Below, piece by piece: positions 8,949 through 17,648 of a stretch of 64,000 bases of DNA (within the stretch, counting starts at the first letter, position 1; each line of letters starts with the position of its first letter). Below the pieces are notes generated by a model. It had not been told where the DNA came from. It searched no databases and was given only the letters and a program-made list of their open reading frames with translations. Source of the stretch: Vagococcus hydrophili (GTDB taxonomy: Bacteria > Bacillota > Bacilli > Lactobacillales > Vagococcaceae); contig NZ_CP049887.1 in NCBI RefSeq assembly GCF_011304195.1, forward strand, positions 1,736,001-1,800,000. Reading direction: 5' to 3'. Made by a program: the position numbers and the translations under genes.

Positions 8949-10661
8949 ATGCATTTGAAAAAATATTATCACGGTTTGGACGGATTGCGAACGATTGCAA
9001 TTATTGGAGTGGTTCTCTATCATTTATTACCCAATGTTTTTAAAGGTGGGTTTTTAGGAGTACCATTATTCTTCTCAATTTCAGGATTTTTAATCACAGC
9101 ACCTCTAATAGAAGAAAAGAAAAAGTCGGAACATATTAATTATAAAAAATTTTATTTAAAAAGAATTAAACGAATTTATCCTTCTATGGTAATCATGCTA
9201 GTGGTTGTTGGATTAATAGCACTTATTGTTGAGAAGGATCAAGGGTACTGGATGGAGGCGATTAGTTCTCTTTTAGGAGTTAATAATTTATGGCAACTAA
9301 ACAATCAAGTGTCCTATTTTGAACAGTTTAAAGACTTAAATTTGTTGAAACATTTATGGTCTTTATCTGTAGAATTACAGTTTTACCTTATTATGCCGTT
9401 GATTGTTGGAAAATTTGTTAACAAGAAGAATGGTGTGAACCGATTAAGAGAATTTTTGGTTATCATGACGTTATTATCTTGGTTGATAATGATGACAGTC
9501 TTTTTGTTTAAAGGAAATTCAACAGTTTATTACCTATTTACAGCGAGATTTTTCTCCTTTAGTATGGGCTCAATTGTGAGTATTTTATATTTTAATCATA
9601 ATCTAAAACGTAATTTTAACCATAGTTTAGTGACGATTGGCTTAATGCTGATTGCTCTATTCGTTATTTCGGATTATAAGCCGTCTACGTATTTAGTTGG
9701 CATGTTTGCATTTAGTTTACTAGGAGCCTTTACTATTTGGTCAGTGGTATCTAATGATAAGATTGATCAATTATTTTCTAATAAATTTTTTCAGTTTATT
9801 GGATTAAGAAGCTATGATATCTTTTTATGGTATTATCCAGTCTTAGCTTTGTATCAAAAATATGTCAAATGGGATGGAAGTTTACCAACGTTTCATATAA
9901 CCGTACAACTTTTAATTATTTTAGCTTTAAGTAATTTCTCTTATTATCTTTCTCAGTATATTGTAGGTAAGAGAGAAAAGAAAAACACATTACAATTAGT
10001 AATCGCTGTGGAGTGTTTATTCTTAGTGGGAATCACGGTGACAGCGGGGACGATGATTTTAAACCATCAGAAAGAAACAAAAATAGAAGTAGCAACAAGT
10101 TCGTCTAGTAGTGAAATTTCCAAGAATATTACTAAAGAACCTGAGCAAAAAAAAGCAACCGAGACAACAACTAAACCAGAACCTAAAAAAGAAGTAAATA
10201 GTATTCTTTTTTTAGGTGATTCTGTCATGCTTGGAGCGGAAGAAAAAATTAAAGAAACCTTTAATGGCAAACAGTTAGAAGTTAAAGCGCGTGTTGGAAA
10301 ACAACCTTATGAAATCTTAACCGATCTAGAAGAAACAGATTTGACTCAGTATGAAATGGTTGTTATTGGTGTTGGAAATAATGGATTAGTACGAAAAAAT
10401 GAATTTGACCAAATTGTTAATGAACTTGAAAATAAACGAATTATTTTTGTAACAACGGCTGTCGAGATGCCTTGGAAAGTACCAAGTAATAATATCTTAA
10501 AAGAGTACGATAAAAATAATAAGAATATTGAATTGTTTGATTGGGATACTTATGTAGCCCAGCATCCTAATGAAGGACTGTTAGAAGAAGATGGCATTCA
10601 TTTAACGCTTAGAGGACAAGAAGAGTATACGCGATTACTTAAAGAAGTGATTGAGAAATAG
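8949..10661 (+). CDS. oatA: OatA-like peptidoglycan O-acetyltransferase
   Basis: A 570-residue protein with two domains. Residues 1-370 form an acyltransferase-3 membrane domain of about 10-11 helices (starting YYHGLDGLRTIAIIGVVLYH, with the GLDGLRxxA signature). A serine/threonine/lysine-rich linker follows, then an extracellular SGNH esterase-like domain from about 415. The catalytic Ser425 lies in LFLGDSVM, and Asp548 and His551 lie in DGIHL. The family moves acetyl groups across the membrane onto muramic acid O-6, giving lysozyme resistance. An acetylated secondary polymer is possible instead. It is monocistronic. Confidence 0.85.
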   Translation: MHLKKYYHGLDGLRTIAIIGVVLYHLLPNVFKGGFLGVPLFFSISGFLITAPLIEEKKKSEHINYKKFYLKRIKRIYPSMVIMLVVVGLIALIVEKDQGYWMEAISSLLGVNNLWQLNNQVSYFEQFKDLNLLKHLWSLSVELQFYLIMPLIVGKFVNKKNGVNRLREFLVIMTLLSWLIMMTVFLFKGNSTVYYLFTARFFSFSMGSIVSILYFNHNLKRNFNHSLVTIGLMLIALFVISDYKPSTYLVGMFAFSLLGAFTIWSVVSNDKIDQLFSNKFFQFIGLRSYDIFLWYYPVLALYQKYVKWDGSLPTFHITVQLLIILALSNFSYYLSQYIVGKREKKNTLQLVIAVECLFLVGITVTAGTMILNHQKETKIEVATSSSSSEISKNITKEPEQKKATETTTKPEPKKEVNSILFLGDSVMLGAEEKIKETFNGKQLEVKARVGKQPYEILTDLEETDLTQYEMVVIGVGNNGLVRKNEFDQIVNELENKRIIFVTTAVEMPWKVPSNNILKEYDKNNKNIELFDWDTYVAQHPNEGLLEEDGIHLTLRGQEEYTRLLKEVIEK

Positions 10662-10664
10662 TAA

Positions 10665-10711
10665 AAAAGATTCTAAAGATAAGATGAACATCTATCTTTA
10701 GAATCTTTTTT
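10665..10711. terminator. Bidirectional terminator, oatA / histidine kinase
   Basis: GATTCTAAAGATA pairs with TATCTTTAGAATC. The hairpin is flanked by A-run and T-run tails and serves both converging genes. Confidence 0.85.
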
Positions 10712-10713
10712 AG

Positions 10714-12105
10714 TTATAAATTAATTTTAAAAACCATTCCTGTATTTTCTCTGTTCGGAGTAAAACTAATCTCATACTGATAAAAATCAGCAAGTTGTTT
10801 AACAAAAAACAACCCAAGTCCAGAACCACCATCGTTTCTATTTCTTGCAAAATCAGGTCGGTAGAAGGGGTCAAATATTTTCATTAAAATATCTTCTTCT
10901 AGTGGTATACAGTTATTCTCAATGGTTATCATTTTTTGTTGATAGGTAATCTTAATTTGACTTTGATCGAAGGAGTATCGATAAGCATTATTAATAATAT
11001 TAGATAAAATTCGGGTTAAATCTTCTGGATTTACTAAAACTGAATCCTCAGAAATGTTGAGTAGAAAGTCTTTTTTACCTTGGTTGGGTAGTAATTTATT
11101 TGCTTCGATAAGTGGTGAAATTAAATCTTTCAGATTAACTTTTTCCAATGATTTTTTTTTATTAACACTCTCGGTCAGTTTATAAACTGAGGTGATTTCT
11201 GAAATAAGTTTGGTTTGCTGATTCAGTAATTCTTGGCATTTTTTTAAGTAGGTTTCATGATCTTGATACTTTCCGATATTTAAGCTCATACCTTCAACTA
11301 ACCCAGACATAATCGCAACAGGTGTTTTTAATTCATGAGCAGCACTCTGAACAAAATAAGCTTTATTTTTCTCAGCTTCTTTTCTTTTATCCACTTCTTT
11401 TTCTAAAGAATGAATGGCTTCTTTTAGTGTGTCATTTAAATGAGTAATATCATTTGCTAAGTCAGATATTTCATCTTTTCCACTAATATGACAGGTGACA
11501 TCTTGTTCAAAATCAACCATTTTTCGCGTGTTCTCTGAGACTAAACGGATTCTCTTGGTAGATAACTTTGAATAAATAAGAGCAGCGATCATTCCTAAAA
11601 GAAGAGAGATACCTATTATGTACGGAGCCAAATCTAGAAGAACACGTTTAGCGTCTGAGATGGGTTGTGAGTAAATCTCAGTGACTAAGGTGTACTCTGT
11701 GCCTTCTTTATCCTTAAATGATTTTCTTTGAATAATTAGTCCTGGAAAAGTTGTTATTAGCTCTTTTGATGAGGGTTCCTTAGTTAATTCTTCAGTGTTT
11801 TTTTGATCATCAAATATGAAAAAAGTACTTGTATTAGGGAAAGATTCCGAGAGCAAGTTTCCATTTTTGTCCAGCAATTTATAAGCATAATTAAAATCTA
11901 AAGAAGAATCAATGATGTGTTTAATCTCATCGAAGGATTTCTTTTCAAAAGAACTAATTAATTCTTCTGTTTTACTGGTTGCTTCTTTTTTTAGTTTGTT
12001 CTCATAATAACTAGGCATCCACAGATAGAGGGTTAATAGAGTGACAAGAGAAACAAGACTGATGATGCCGGTGGTATAGAAGAAATTTTTCATCCATATT
12101 TTCAT
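10714..12105 (-). CDS. Sensor histidine kinase
   Basis: A 463-residue kinase with a transmembrane segment at about 10-33, an extracellular sensor of about 125 residues, a second membrane helix near 160-180, and a HAMP-like linker. The HisKA H-box is AHELKTPVAIMSGL, and the HATPase domain has NIINNAYRYSF (N box), IFDPFYRPD (F box) and GGSGLGLFFVKQL (G2 box). It overlaps its response regulator by 4 bp (ATGA). The divergent ABC transporter plus lipoprotein next door is a plausible target, as in antimicrobial-sensing modules, but the signal is unknown. Confidence 0.88.
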   Translation of the reverse strand: MKIWMKNFFYTTGIISLVSLVTLLTLYLWMPSYYENKLKKEATSKTEELISSFEKKSFDEIKHIIDSSLDFNYAYKLLDKNGNLLSESFPNTSTFFIFDDQKNTEELTKEPSSKELITTFPGLIIQRKSFKDKEGTEYTLVTEIYSQPISDAKRVLLDLAPYIIGISLLLGMIAALIYSKLSTKRIRLVSENTRKMVDFEQDVTCHISGKDEISDLANDITHLNDTLKEAIHSLEKEVDKRKEAEKNKAYFVQSAAHELKTPVAIMSGLVEGMSLNIGKYQDHETYLKKCQELLNQQTKLISEITSVYKLTESVNKKKSLEKVNLKDLISPLIEANKLLPNQGKKDFLLNISEDSVLVNPEDLTRILSNIINNAYRYSFDQSQIKITYQQKMITIENNCIPLEEDILMKIFDPFYRPDFARNRNDGGSGLGLFFVKQLADFYQYEISFTPNRENTGMVFKINL

Positions 12106-12770
12106 TTTGAAACCTCTAATTTATAACCAATACCAGTGACTGTCTGAATAGTAACTTCAGGCAGTTTTTTGCGAATGTTTTTAAAATGATTATCTAGTAA
12201 TCGGTTATCCAAGTTATCTTCATATCCCCAAACATTATAAATTATTTGTCCACGAGGAATAACTGTATTCGGACGCTTAGTTAAACAAGCTAAAATTTCA
12301 AACTCTTTTTTTGTTAACTCAACTAATTGATCATTATACGTGACTTGATAATCTTCATAAGAGATATCTAAGTCGCCTAATAATTTGTCAGAATTTATTT
12401 GATTATCAGGTCTAGAACGTCGTAACACAGCTTCGATTCGTTTAACTAAAATAGAAGGGGAAAAAGGTTTAGTGATGTAGTCATCAATGTGTTGATTGAA
12501 ACTAGCTAATTGTGTGTACTCATCATCTAGGGCAGTCATCATGATAATGGGGACACTGCTTGTTGTACGAATATTTTTCAAAACATCTAACCCGCTAATT
12601 TTAGGAAGCATAATATCTAGTAAAATTAAGTCAAAATTTTGCTCATTAAATACAACTAAACCTTCCTCGCCATTAATCGCAGTAGTTACTTTAAAGTTAG
12701 CATCCATTAAAAATTCTGAAACAATCTCACTTAACATCTCTTCATCTTCTATTAATAAAATATGTGTCAT
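12102..12770 (-). CDS. OmpR-family response regulator
   Basis: A 222-residue regulator. The receiver domain at 1-120 has an acidic EDE pocket, the phospho-acceptor Asp in LILLDIMLP near residue 52, a conserved Thr in MMTA and the Lys in TKPFSP. The winged-helix DNA-binding domain follows (about 128-220, with VELTKKEFEIL and NVWGYEDNLDNRLLDNH). It is the first gene of the two-gene operon with the kinase. It lies head-to-head with the ABC operon, 160 bp apart. Confidence 0.9.
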   Translation of the reverse strand: MTHILLIEDEEMLSEIVSEFLMDANFKVTTAINGEEGLVVFNEQNFDLILLDIMLPKISGLDVLKNIRTTSSVPIIMMTALDDEYTQLASFNQHIDDYITKPFSPSILVKRIEAVLRRSRPDNQINSDKLLGDLDISYEDYQVTYNDQLVELTKKEFEILACLTKRPNTVIPRGQIIYNVWGYEDNLDNRLLDNHFKNIRKKLPEVTIQTVTGIGYKLEVSK

Positions 12771-12930
12771 AACGATTCACCTCTCATGGTTTATTATCTT
12801 TATTGTAACAAAAAAATAAGATAATAATTTTGAACTATCAAAAAAACAGAAAAAAAACAGATGGAACATACATGATACAGAGATGTATTTCGTATGATAG
12901 AACTATCAACAAATTGAGAGGACGAGAGAC

Positions 12931-13590
12931 ATGCTTGAAATAAAAAATATTACCAAAATTTATAATCCTAAACACGCTCAACCTTTAAAAGCATTGAAAG
13001 GAATTAATTTAACTTTCAATGCGGGTGAATTTATTTGTATTTTAGGAAAATCAGGATCAGGAAAATCAACATTACTTAATATTTTAGCAGGATTTGATCA
13101 GCCAAGTTCTGGTGAAGTTTTATTAAATGGGAAAGACATTTCAAAATTTTCAGGAATAGAGATGGCGGATTACCGAAAAGATAAGATTGGCTTTGTTTTT
13201 CAGGATTTCCAATTATTGGATCATTTAAGTGTCTTTGAAAATGTCAAAATCGGCTTAGCTATGGAAGCGAGTATCACGAAGGAAAAGAAAGATGAATTAG
13301 TTAATGATATTTTGTACAAGGTGGGGCTAACCAAACATGCTGATCACAAACCTTCAGAGTTATCTGGTGGTCAAAAACAACGTGTTTCAATCGCTAGAGC
13401 GTTAGTGAAACAACCAGATATTTTGATTGCTGACGAACCCACAGGCGCACTTGATAGTGAAACTTCTGTGGAGATTATGAATTTATTGAAACAGATATCT
13501 CAATCTGGAAAACTCGTCATTGTTGTGACTCACGATGAAGAATATGCTCACATGGCAACAGAAATTGTGACACTTGTTGATGGGATGTAA
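12931..13590 (+). CDS. ABC transporter ATP-binding protein (MacB/LolD type)
   Basis: A 219-residue ATPase with Walker A GKSGSGKSTL, signature LSGGQKQR, Walker B ILIADEPTGALD and H-loop THDEEY. The family drives tripartite-type or lipoprotein/peptide-related transport with an FtsX-fold permease, encoded next. GAGAGGACGAGAG precedes the ATG. The protein ends abruptly at VTLVDGM. In another frame the next codons read IKIEHTENLP straight into the permease, so the two genes may once have been one fused ORF. Confidence 0.87.
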   Translation: MLEIKNITKIYNPKHAQPLKALKGINLTFNAGEFICILGKSGSGKSTLLNILAGFDQPSSGEVLLNGKDISKFSGIEMADYRKDKIGFVFQDFQLLDHLSVFENVKIGLAMEASITKEKKDELVNDILYKVGLTKHADHKPSELSGGQKQRVSIARALVKQPDILIADEPTGALDSETSVEIMNLLKQISQSGKLVIVVTHDEEYAHMATEIVTLVDGM

Positions 13591-13622
13591 TTAAAATAGA
13601 GCATACTGAAAATCTACCCACA

Positions 13623-14876
13623 GTGATAGATGAGACAACGCTTAAATCACTCTCACATAAACGATCCTTCGAAAAGAAAATGATTTTCAAATTAACCGCT
13701 CAAAAAATGCGGGAAAATCGTTGGCGATATTTATTAGTTAGTATCGGTTTAATTATTGGAATTGCTTCTTTATCTATTGCTTTTGGACTAAATAACGGTT
13801 TGAAATCTTACGTTAATTACATTAATACTAAAATTGTTGATGAGAAAAAGATTGTTATTGGTAAAAATGAAGAAATAACATCAGATGATATTTTTAAATT
13901 AAAGCAGAATAAAAATGTTATTTTAGCACAAGATGAGTACACGATGACGGCTAAAGATGCAAAATCTACTGAGTTGGGTAAAGATTCCGAGTTTAATGTG
14001 AAATCGGTAGTACCTAAAGAATATCAAGATAAGTTTGCGAAACCGAGCGTAACAGAAGGTAAACTTCCAGAAGATGGGAAGAAAGAAATTATTTTACCGA
14101 TGAGCATGGCGAAAAAATTAGCTAAAGATAAATCGCCAAATTCTTTAATAGGGCAAACAGTCAACTTAAAATTTTTAGCTAAAGACGAGGTCAATCAGTA
14201 CCCATCAAGATGGGATAATCAAGAGTTTAAAGTGACCGGTATTACTGAAAAAGCTTTAGTAGGGGAAGATTTCGCTTATATACCTTATGATACCCATAAA
14301 GATATCGTGAAACGTTCGCGCTTTTTAGGCAAAGAAGCAGATATTCCAACTGATAATATGAGTGTTTACGTAAAAAATAAGGAAGCCGTAGAATCAGTTT
14401 ATGATGCGTTTAAAAAGGATTATAAAGTAACTAGACCCTCAGATGTTTTGAAAGAATTAACCAACGTCTTTAAAAATTTAAATACAATCGTGTTAATCGC
14501 TGCCATCTTAATTTTAATTATTTCAGCGATTATGATTGGGATTATTCTATTTATTAGTGTCTTAGAGAGACGGCGAGAAATTGGCTTGTTTATCTCAGTT
14601 GGTGCAACCAAAAAGGATATTAAAAAATTATTCTTATCAGAAGCTTTATTTATTGGAACACTGGCCTCTGTGTCAGGTGTTGCTCTTTCAGTTGTTCTGA
14701 AATTTTTAATTAATCCATTAGTTATTAAAATGATGAACTATCCAGTATTTGAACCAAGTATTATTACATGTAGTGCAGCGATTATTTTTGGTGTAGTTGT
14801 CAGTGTTCTAGCAAGTTTCATTCCAGCAACTAAAGCAGCTAACTTGTTACCAATTGATTTACTTAGAAGAAATTAG
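13623..14876 (+). CDS. ABC transporter permease, FtsX/MacB fold
   Basis: A 417-residue permease with one helix near 35-55, a large extracellular domain (about 60-300, MacB_PCD-like), and three C-terminal helices with the FtsX signature VLERRREIGLFISVGATKKDI. The start is uncertain. GTG 13623 has no ribosome site, ATG 13680 has only a weak one, and the frame is open back to 13581. This absence of an initiation site supports a fusion with the preceding ATPase broken by a 1-2 base frameshift, or a programmed shift. The lipoprotein gene follows 18 bp downstream. Confidence 0.8.
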   Translation: MIDETTLKSLSHKRSFEKKMIFKLTAQKMRENRWRYLLVSIGLIIGIASLSIAFGLNNGLKSYVNYINTKIVDEKKIVIGKNEEITSDDIFKLKQNKNVILAQDEYTMTAKDAKSTELGKDSEFNVKSVVPKEYQDKFAKPSVTEGKLPEDGKKEIILPMSMAKKLAKDKSPNSLIGQTVNLKFLAKDEVNQYPSRWDNQEFKVTGITEKALVGEDFAYIPYDTHKDIVKRSRFLGKEADIPTDNMSVYVKNKEAVESVYDAFKKDYKVTRPSDVLKELTNVFKNLNTIVLIAAILILIISAIMIGIILFISVLERRREIGLFISVGATKKDIKKLFLSEALFIGTLASVSGVALSVVLKFLINPLVIKMMNYPVFEPSIITCSAAIIFGVVVSVLASFIPATKAANLLPIDLLRRN

Positions 14877-14894
14877 AAAAGAGGAAAAATAAAA

Positions 14895-16397
14895 ATGAAG
14901 AAAAAATTAATCGTAATGACCCTTTCAGCAGTCATCTTAGGAAATATGGCGGCGTGTCAGGCAAAAAATAAAAAGGAAGAAACAAAGACGAGCCAAACAG
15001 AACAAGTCGCAACGGATAATAAAGAAACAGGTCAGCAAATGCCAACGTTATCTAAAAAAGAAATCGTGGCTTTAATGCCTGAGGTTGCTAAAAAAGCTAA
15101 AAAAATAATGGTGGATAATGGAGAAAAAATTCATCCTTCATTTAATATGAAAGACAAACAAATCTTGATTGTTAGTAACATTGCTAAAACGGCTTATTTA
15201 GTTAATAGTCAGGATGAGAAATTTGGAAAGAAAGATGAAGCTGTCGAGTATTCAACAGATACTATTATAGATAAACAAATTATGACAGGTGCTTTTGGTG
15301 AAACTGAATTTAATGGCAAAAAAACTTACTTTTATAATATAGATAATCAAATGGGACTGATTCAGAGTCAAGAGAAAGAAGAACAGAGTAACGAGATTGT
15401 AAGAACTGTTCTTCATGAAGGCATCCATATGTATTTACAACCAGTTATTGAGAAAGGTGAAAAAGTAGCTTCATTAGAGAGTGCAGGAACAGAAGCTAAA
15501 CGTGCTTTGTCATACCCAATACCTATTGAGGATCGAATTAATCGAGCACAGCAAGCTTACTTTTACCGAGAAGCCTTGAAAGCAAAATCAGAGGAAGAGA
15601 AAATTAGTTTGATCAAGAAAGGTAATTTTTATTACAAAAAATTCACTGACTCTAATCCTGATAATGCTAAAAAAGAAGTATTTGATCGTATTGAGGGACA
15701 ACCAACTTACTCGGAAGCTAGAGGACTTGCAACTGTGACTGGAAAAAACACAGACGATAAAACCTTGAATGATGAAACAATTAAAAATATTTTGAAAGAT
15801 TACCGAGTAAGTGATGAGATGCTACAAATGGGAATGGAAGACATGGAATATTATTCAGTTGGTTCACTTGCTTACGGGAATATTCAAGTTTTAAATCAAA
15901 TGAAAGAAGTTCAAGAAACGAATCAAAATCCTGTTCAGCACCTGTATGAAAAGTATGGTGTTGAAGAAAATAAAGGTAATGAAGAATTGACTAAAGGAAT
16001 CAAAACCCAATTCGAAGAACAAAATGAGCAATTAAAACAACAAATTGATGGTGTCGATAAAAAAGTTAAAGATGCTGAATATACGAAAATAAAAGTTAAT
16101 CTACCTGAAAAAATTGATGGATTTGAATTACACACTAATTCTGTAAATTATAAATTCCAAGAAAAAGAAGGAACGATTGAAACAATTTCTCAAGAATTAA
16201 AACTGGGAGAAAATCGTTTGAAACTGACACAATCCGAATTAATTAAGACAACTGAAAATGGAAAAGAAGTTTACTATTTAATGGTTCCTAAAAAAGATGT
16301 TGAGATTAAAGGAGATAAAGTTAGTATTCAATCAAAAGACATTCAAGTCTTTGATCAAAACTTTAAGAAAAATGGCGAGATGCTAGAGTTAAATTAA
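14895..16397 (+). CDS. Lipoprotein with HEGIH zinc-peptidase-like motif
   Basis: A 500-residue secreted lipoprotein. The signal peptide ends in a lipobox-like MAAC with the lipidated Cys21, followed by a lysine/threonine-rich linker. Residues 168-182 read IVRTVLHEGIHMYLQ, an HExxH metal-binding motif (His174, Glu175, His178), and further Glu residues downstream could complete zinc ligation. The C-terminal 120 residues are beta-rich and poorly characterised. It is the third gene of the ABC operon and probably works with that transporter at the surface. I do not recognise a named family. Confidence 0.7.
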   Translation: MKKKLIVMTLSAVILGNMAACQAKNKKEETKTSQTEQVATDNKETGQQMPTLSKKEIVALMPEVAKKAKKIMVDNGEKIHPSFNMKDKQILIVSNIAKTAYLVNSQDEKFGKKDEAVEYSTDTIIDKQIMTGAFGETEFNGKKTYFYNIDNQMGLIQSQEKEEQSNEIVRTVLHEGIHMYLQPVIEKGEKVASLESAGTEAKRALSYPIPIEDRINRAQQAYFYREALKAKSEEEKISLIKKGNFYYKKFTDSNPDNAKKEVFDRIEGQPTYSEARGLATVTGKNTDDKTLNDETIKNILKDYRVSDEMLQMGMEDMEYYSVGSLAYGNIQVLNQMKEVQETNQNPVQHLYEKYGVEENKGNEELTKGIKTQFEEQNEQLKQQIDGVDKKVKDAEYTKIKVNLPEKIDGFELHTNSVNYKFQEKEGTIETISQELKLGENRLKLTQSELIKTTENGKEVYYLMVPKKDVEIKGDKVSIQSKDIQVFDQNFKKNGEMLELN

Positions 16398-16412
16398 TAT
16401 CAAAAGATAAGT

Positions 16413-16440
16413 CTAGTCGATTGATTAGACTTATTTTTGA
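16413..16440 (+). terminator. Terminator of the ABC-lipoprotein operon
   Basis: AAGTCTA pairs with TAGACTT across a 10-base loop and is followed by ATTTTTG. Confidence 0.65.
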
Positions 16441-16485
16441 TTATTTGTTAAGCTGATAATTCAAAGCGAAGGAGGGAAGTAATCA

Positions 16486-16551
16486 ATGAAAAAAAGAGCA
16501 TTAAACTATTTGCCTTTAGGCATTGGTTATCAAACTGCTATTTTCTTCTAA
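16486..16551 (+). CDS. Putative 21-residue peptide
   Basis: ATG 16486 follows a near-perfect ribosome site, AAGGAGGGAAGT, at good spacing. It opens a 21-codon frame that begins MKKRALNYLPLGIGYQ and ends IFF before TAA. The product is basic at the start and hydrophobic at the end. It could be a leader peptide, a small membrane peptide, or the remnant 5' end of a lost membrane-protein gene. The perfect hairpin at 16554-16591 directly follows, ahead of ridA. No family is recognised. Confidence 0.35.
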   Translation: MKKRALNYLPLGIGYQTAIFF

Positions 16552-16553
16552 AA

Positions 16554-16591
16554 TAGTCTAACTTATGAGTGGTAACCTAGAAGTTAGACTA
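16554..16591 (+). repeat. Perfect 11-bp hairpin ahead of ridA
   Basis: TAGTCTAACTT (16554-16564) pairs exactly with AAGTTAGACTA (16581-16591). No T-run follows, so it is not a standard terminator. It lies between the 21-codon ORF and the ridA ribosome site. Confidence 0.6.
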
Positions 16592-16612
16592 TGAAAGAAT
16601 AGAGGGAAAAAG

Positions 16613-17005
16613 ATGAATCAAATTATCAGAAAAAATCCAACAACTTTAGCAGCTCCAGTAGGAGAGTATAGCCATGTCACTGTTATCCCTAAAAATAGTA
16701 CCTTGTATACTTTTTCAGGGCAGATTGGTATTGATCAAGAAAACAGGATTCCTGAGAGCCATACAAAACAAGTAGAGAATACCTTTAAGAATATTAAAAA
16801 GGCACTTGAATCAGAAGGTCTAACGGAACAAAATATTATTAAAGTTAATATTTGGTCAGTAGATGAAATCGATTGGGATCATTTTTATATTGTCTGGAGT
16901 GAGATGTTTCCAGTGAATCCTTCCATGACGATTGCTTATATATCAGCACTTGGATTACCTGAGATAAAAATTGAAATCGAAATACTTGCAGCAAAAGTAG
17001 ATTGA
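16613..17005 (+). CDS. RidA-family protein
   Basis: A 130-residue protein of the RidA/YjgF/UK114 family, trimeric enzymes that hydrolyse reactive enamine/imine intermediates from PLP enzymes. Family features include APVGEYSHV near the start, FSGQIGID, QVENTFKNIKKALESEG, VNIWSVDEIDWDHF and the end LPEIKIEIE-AKVD. The canonical Arg105-containing motif (RxxVxV) is not seen: the text there is YISALGLPEIKIE. It may therefore be a RidA subgroup without deaminase activity. GAGGGAAAAAG precedes the ATG. Confidence 0.8.
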   Translation: MNQIIRKNPTTLAAPVGEYSHVTVIPKNSTLYTFSGQIGIDQENRIPESHTKQVENTFKNIKKALESEGLTEQNIIKVNIWSVDEIDWDHFYIVWSEMFPVNPSMTIAYISALGLPEIKIEIEILAAKVD

Positions 17006-17027
17006 TGACAAAATAAATTAAATATCA

Positions 17028-17065
17028 AGAGAGACTAATCAAAAAAAGATTGGTCTCTTTTTTTG
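17028..17065 (+). terminator. Terminator after ridA
   Basis: AAGAGAGAC-AATC pairs with GATT-GTCTCTT and is followed by T7. Confidence 0.8.
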
Positions 17066-17132
17066 ATAAAGTGTCCCAAATGATAAAGTTGAAACGTTAT
17101 AAAGAGTATAAGGCGATGAAAGGGTGTGGCCT

Positions 17133-17648
17133 ATGAGGAAAAAGCGGCAATTCTTTGAACGAATTTATCAAGAATATGAGCAAAAAATTTATCATGTGGC
17201 ATATTCTATTTTAAATAATGAAGAGCAAGCTGAAGATACAACACAAGATGTTTTTGAGGAACTGTTTAAAAATTTAGATAAACTTATTGAATTTGATTCA
17301 TTAGATTTAAAAAAATATATTTTAAGAGTTTCAAAAAATAAAGCGATTGATTTGTACCGAAAAAATAAATCTCAAATTAATTATCTGAAAGATATAAAAG
17401 AACGAAGCACAAAGGATTTTTCAGAGTCAAATGTGGAAGAAAAGTTAGAAGAATTAGTAACGAAAGATAAATATGCAGAAGTTGTCAAACTATTATCAAA
17501 AAAATCAGTCAAATCATTTATTTATGTTGTTTACTATGGGTTAACGCCTAAAGAAGCTAGTTTGATTTTAAATGAGAAAGAAGAAACAGTAAGAAAGAGA
17601 GTTCAGAGAGCGACCAATAAAATAAAAGAAGTTATGGAGGTAACATAA
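17133..17648 (+). CDS. ECF-type RNA polymerase sigma factor
   Basis: A 171-residue sigma-70-family factor with region 2 at about 10-75 (AEDTTQDVFEELFKNLDKL, ILRVSKNKAIDLYRK) and region 4 at about 115-168 (GLTPKEASLILNEKEETVRKRVQRA, helix-turn-helix). I chose ATG 17133 because GAAAGGG sits 8 bases upstream. The GTG at 17124 overlaps that site. The partner gene starts one base after the stop, so this is a sigma/anti-sigma pair. The regulon is unknown. Confidence 0.85.
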   Translation: MRKKRQFFERIYQEYEQKIYHVAYSILNNEEQAEDTTQDVFEELFKNLDKLIEFDSLDLKKYILRVSKNKAIDLYRKNKSQINYLKDIKERSTKDFSESNVEEKLEELVTKDKYAEVVKLLSKKSVKSFIYVVYYGLTPKEASLILNEKEETVRKRVQRATNKIKEVMEVT

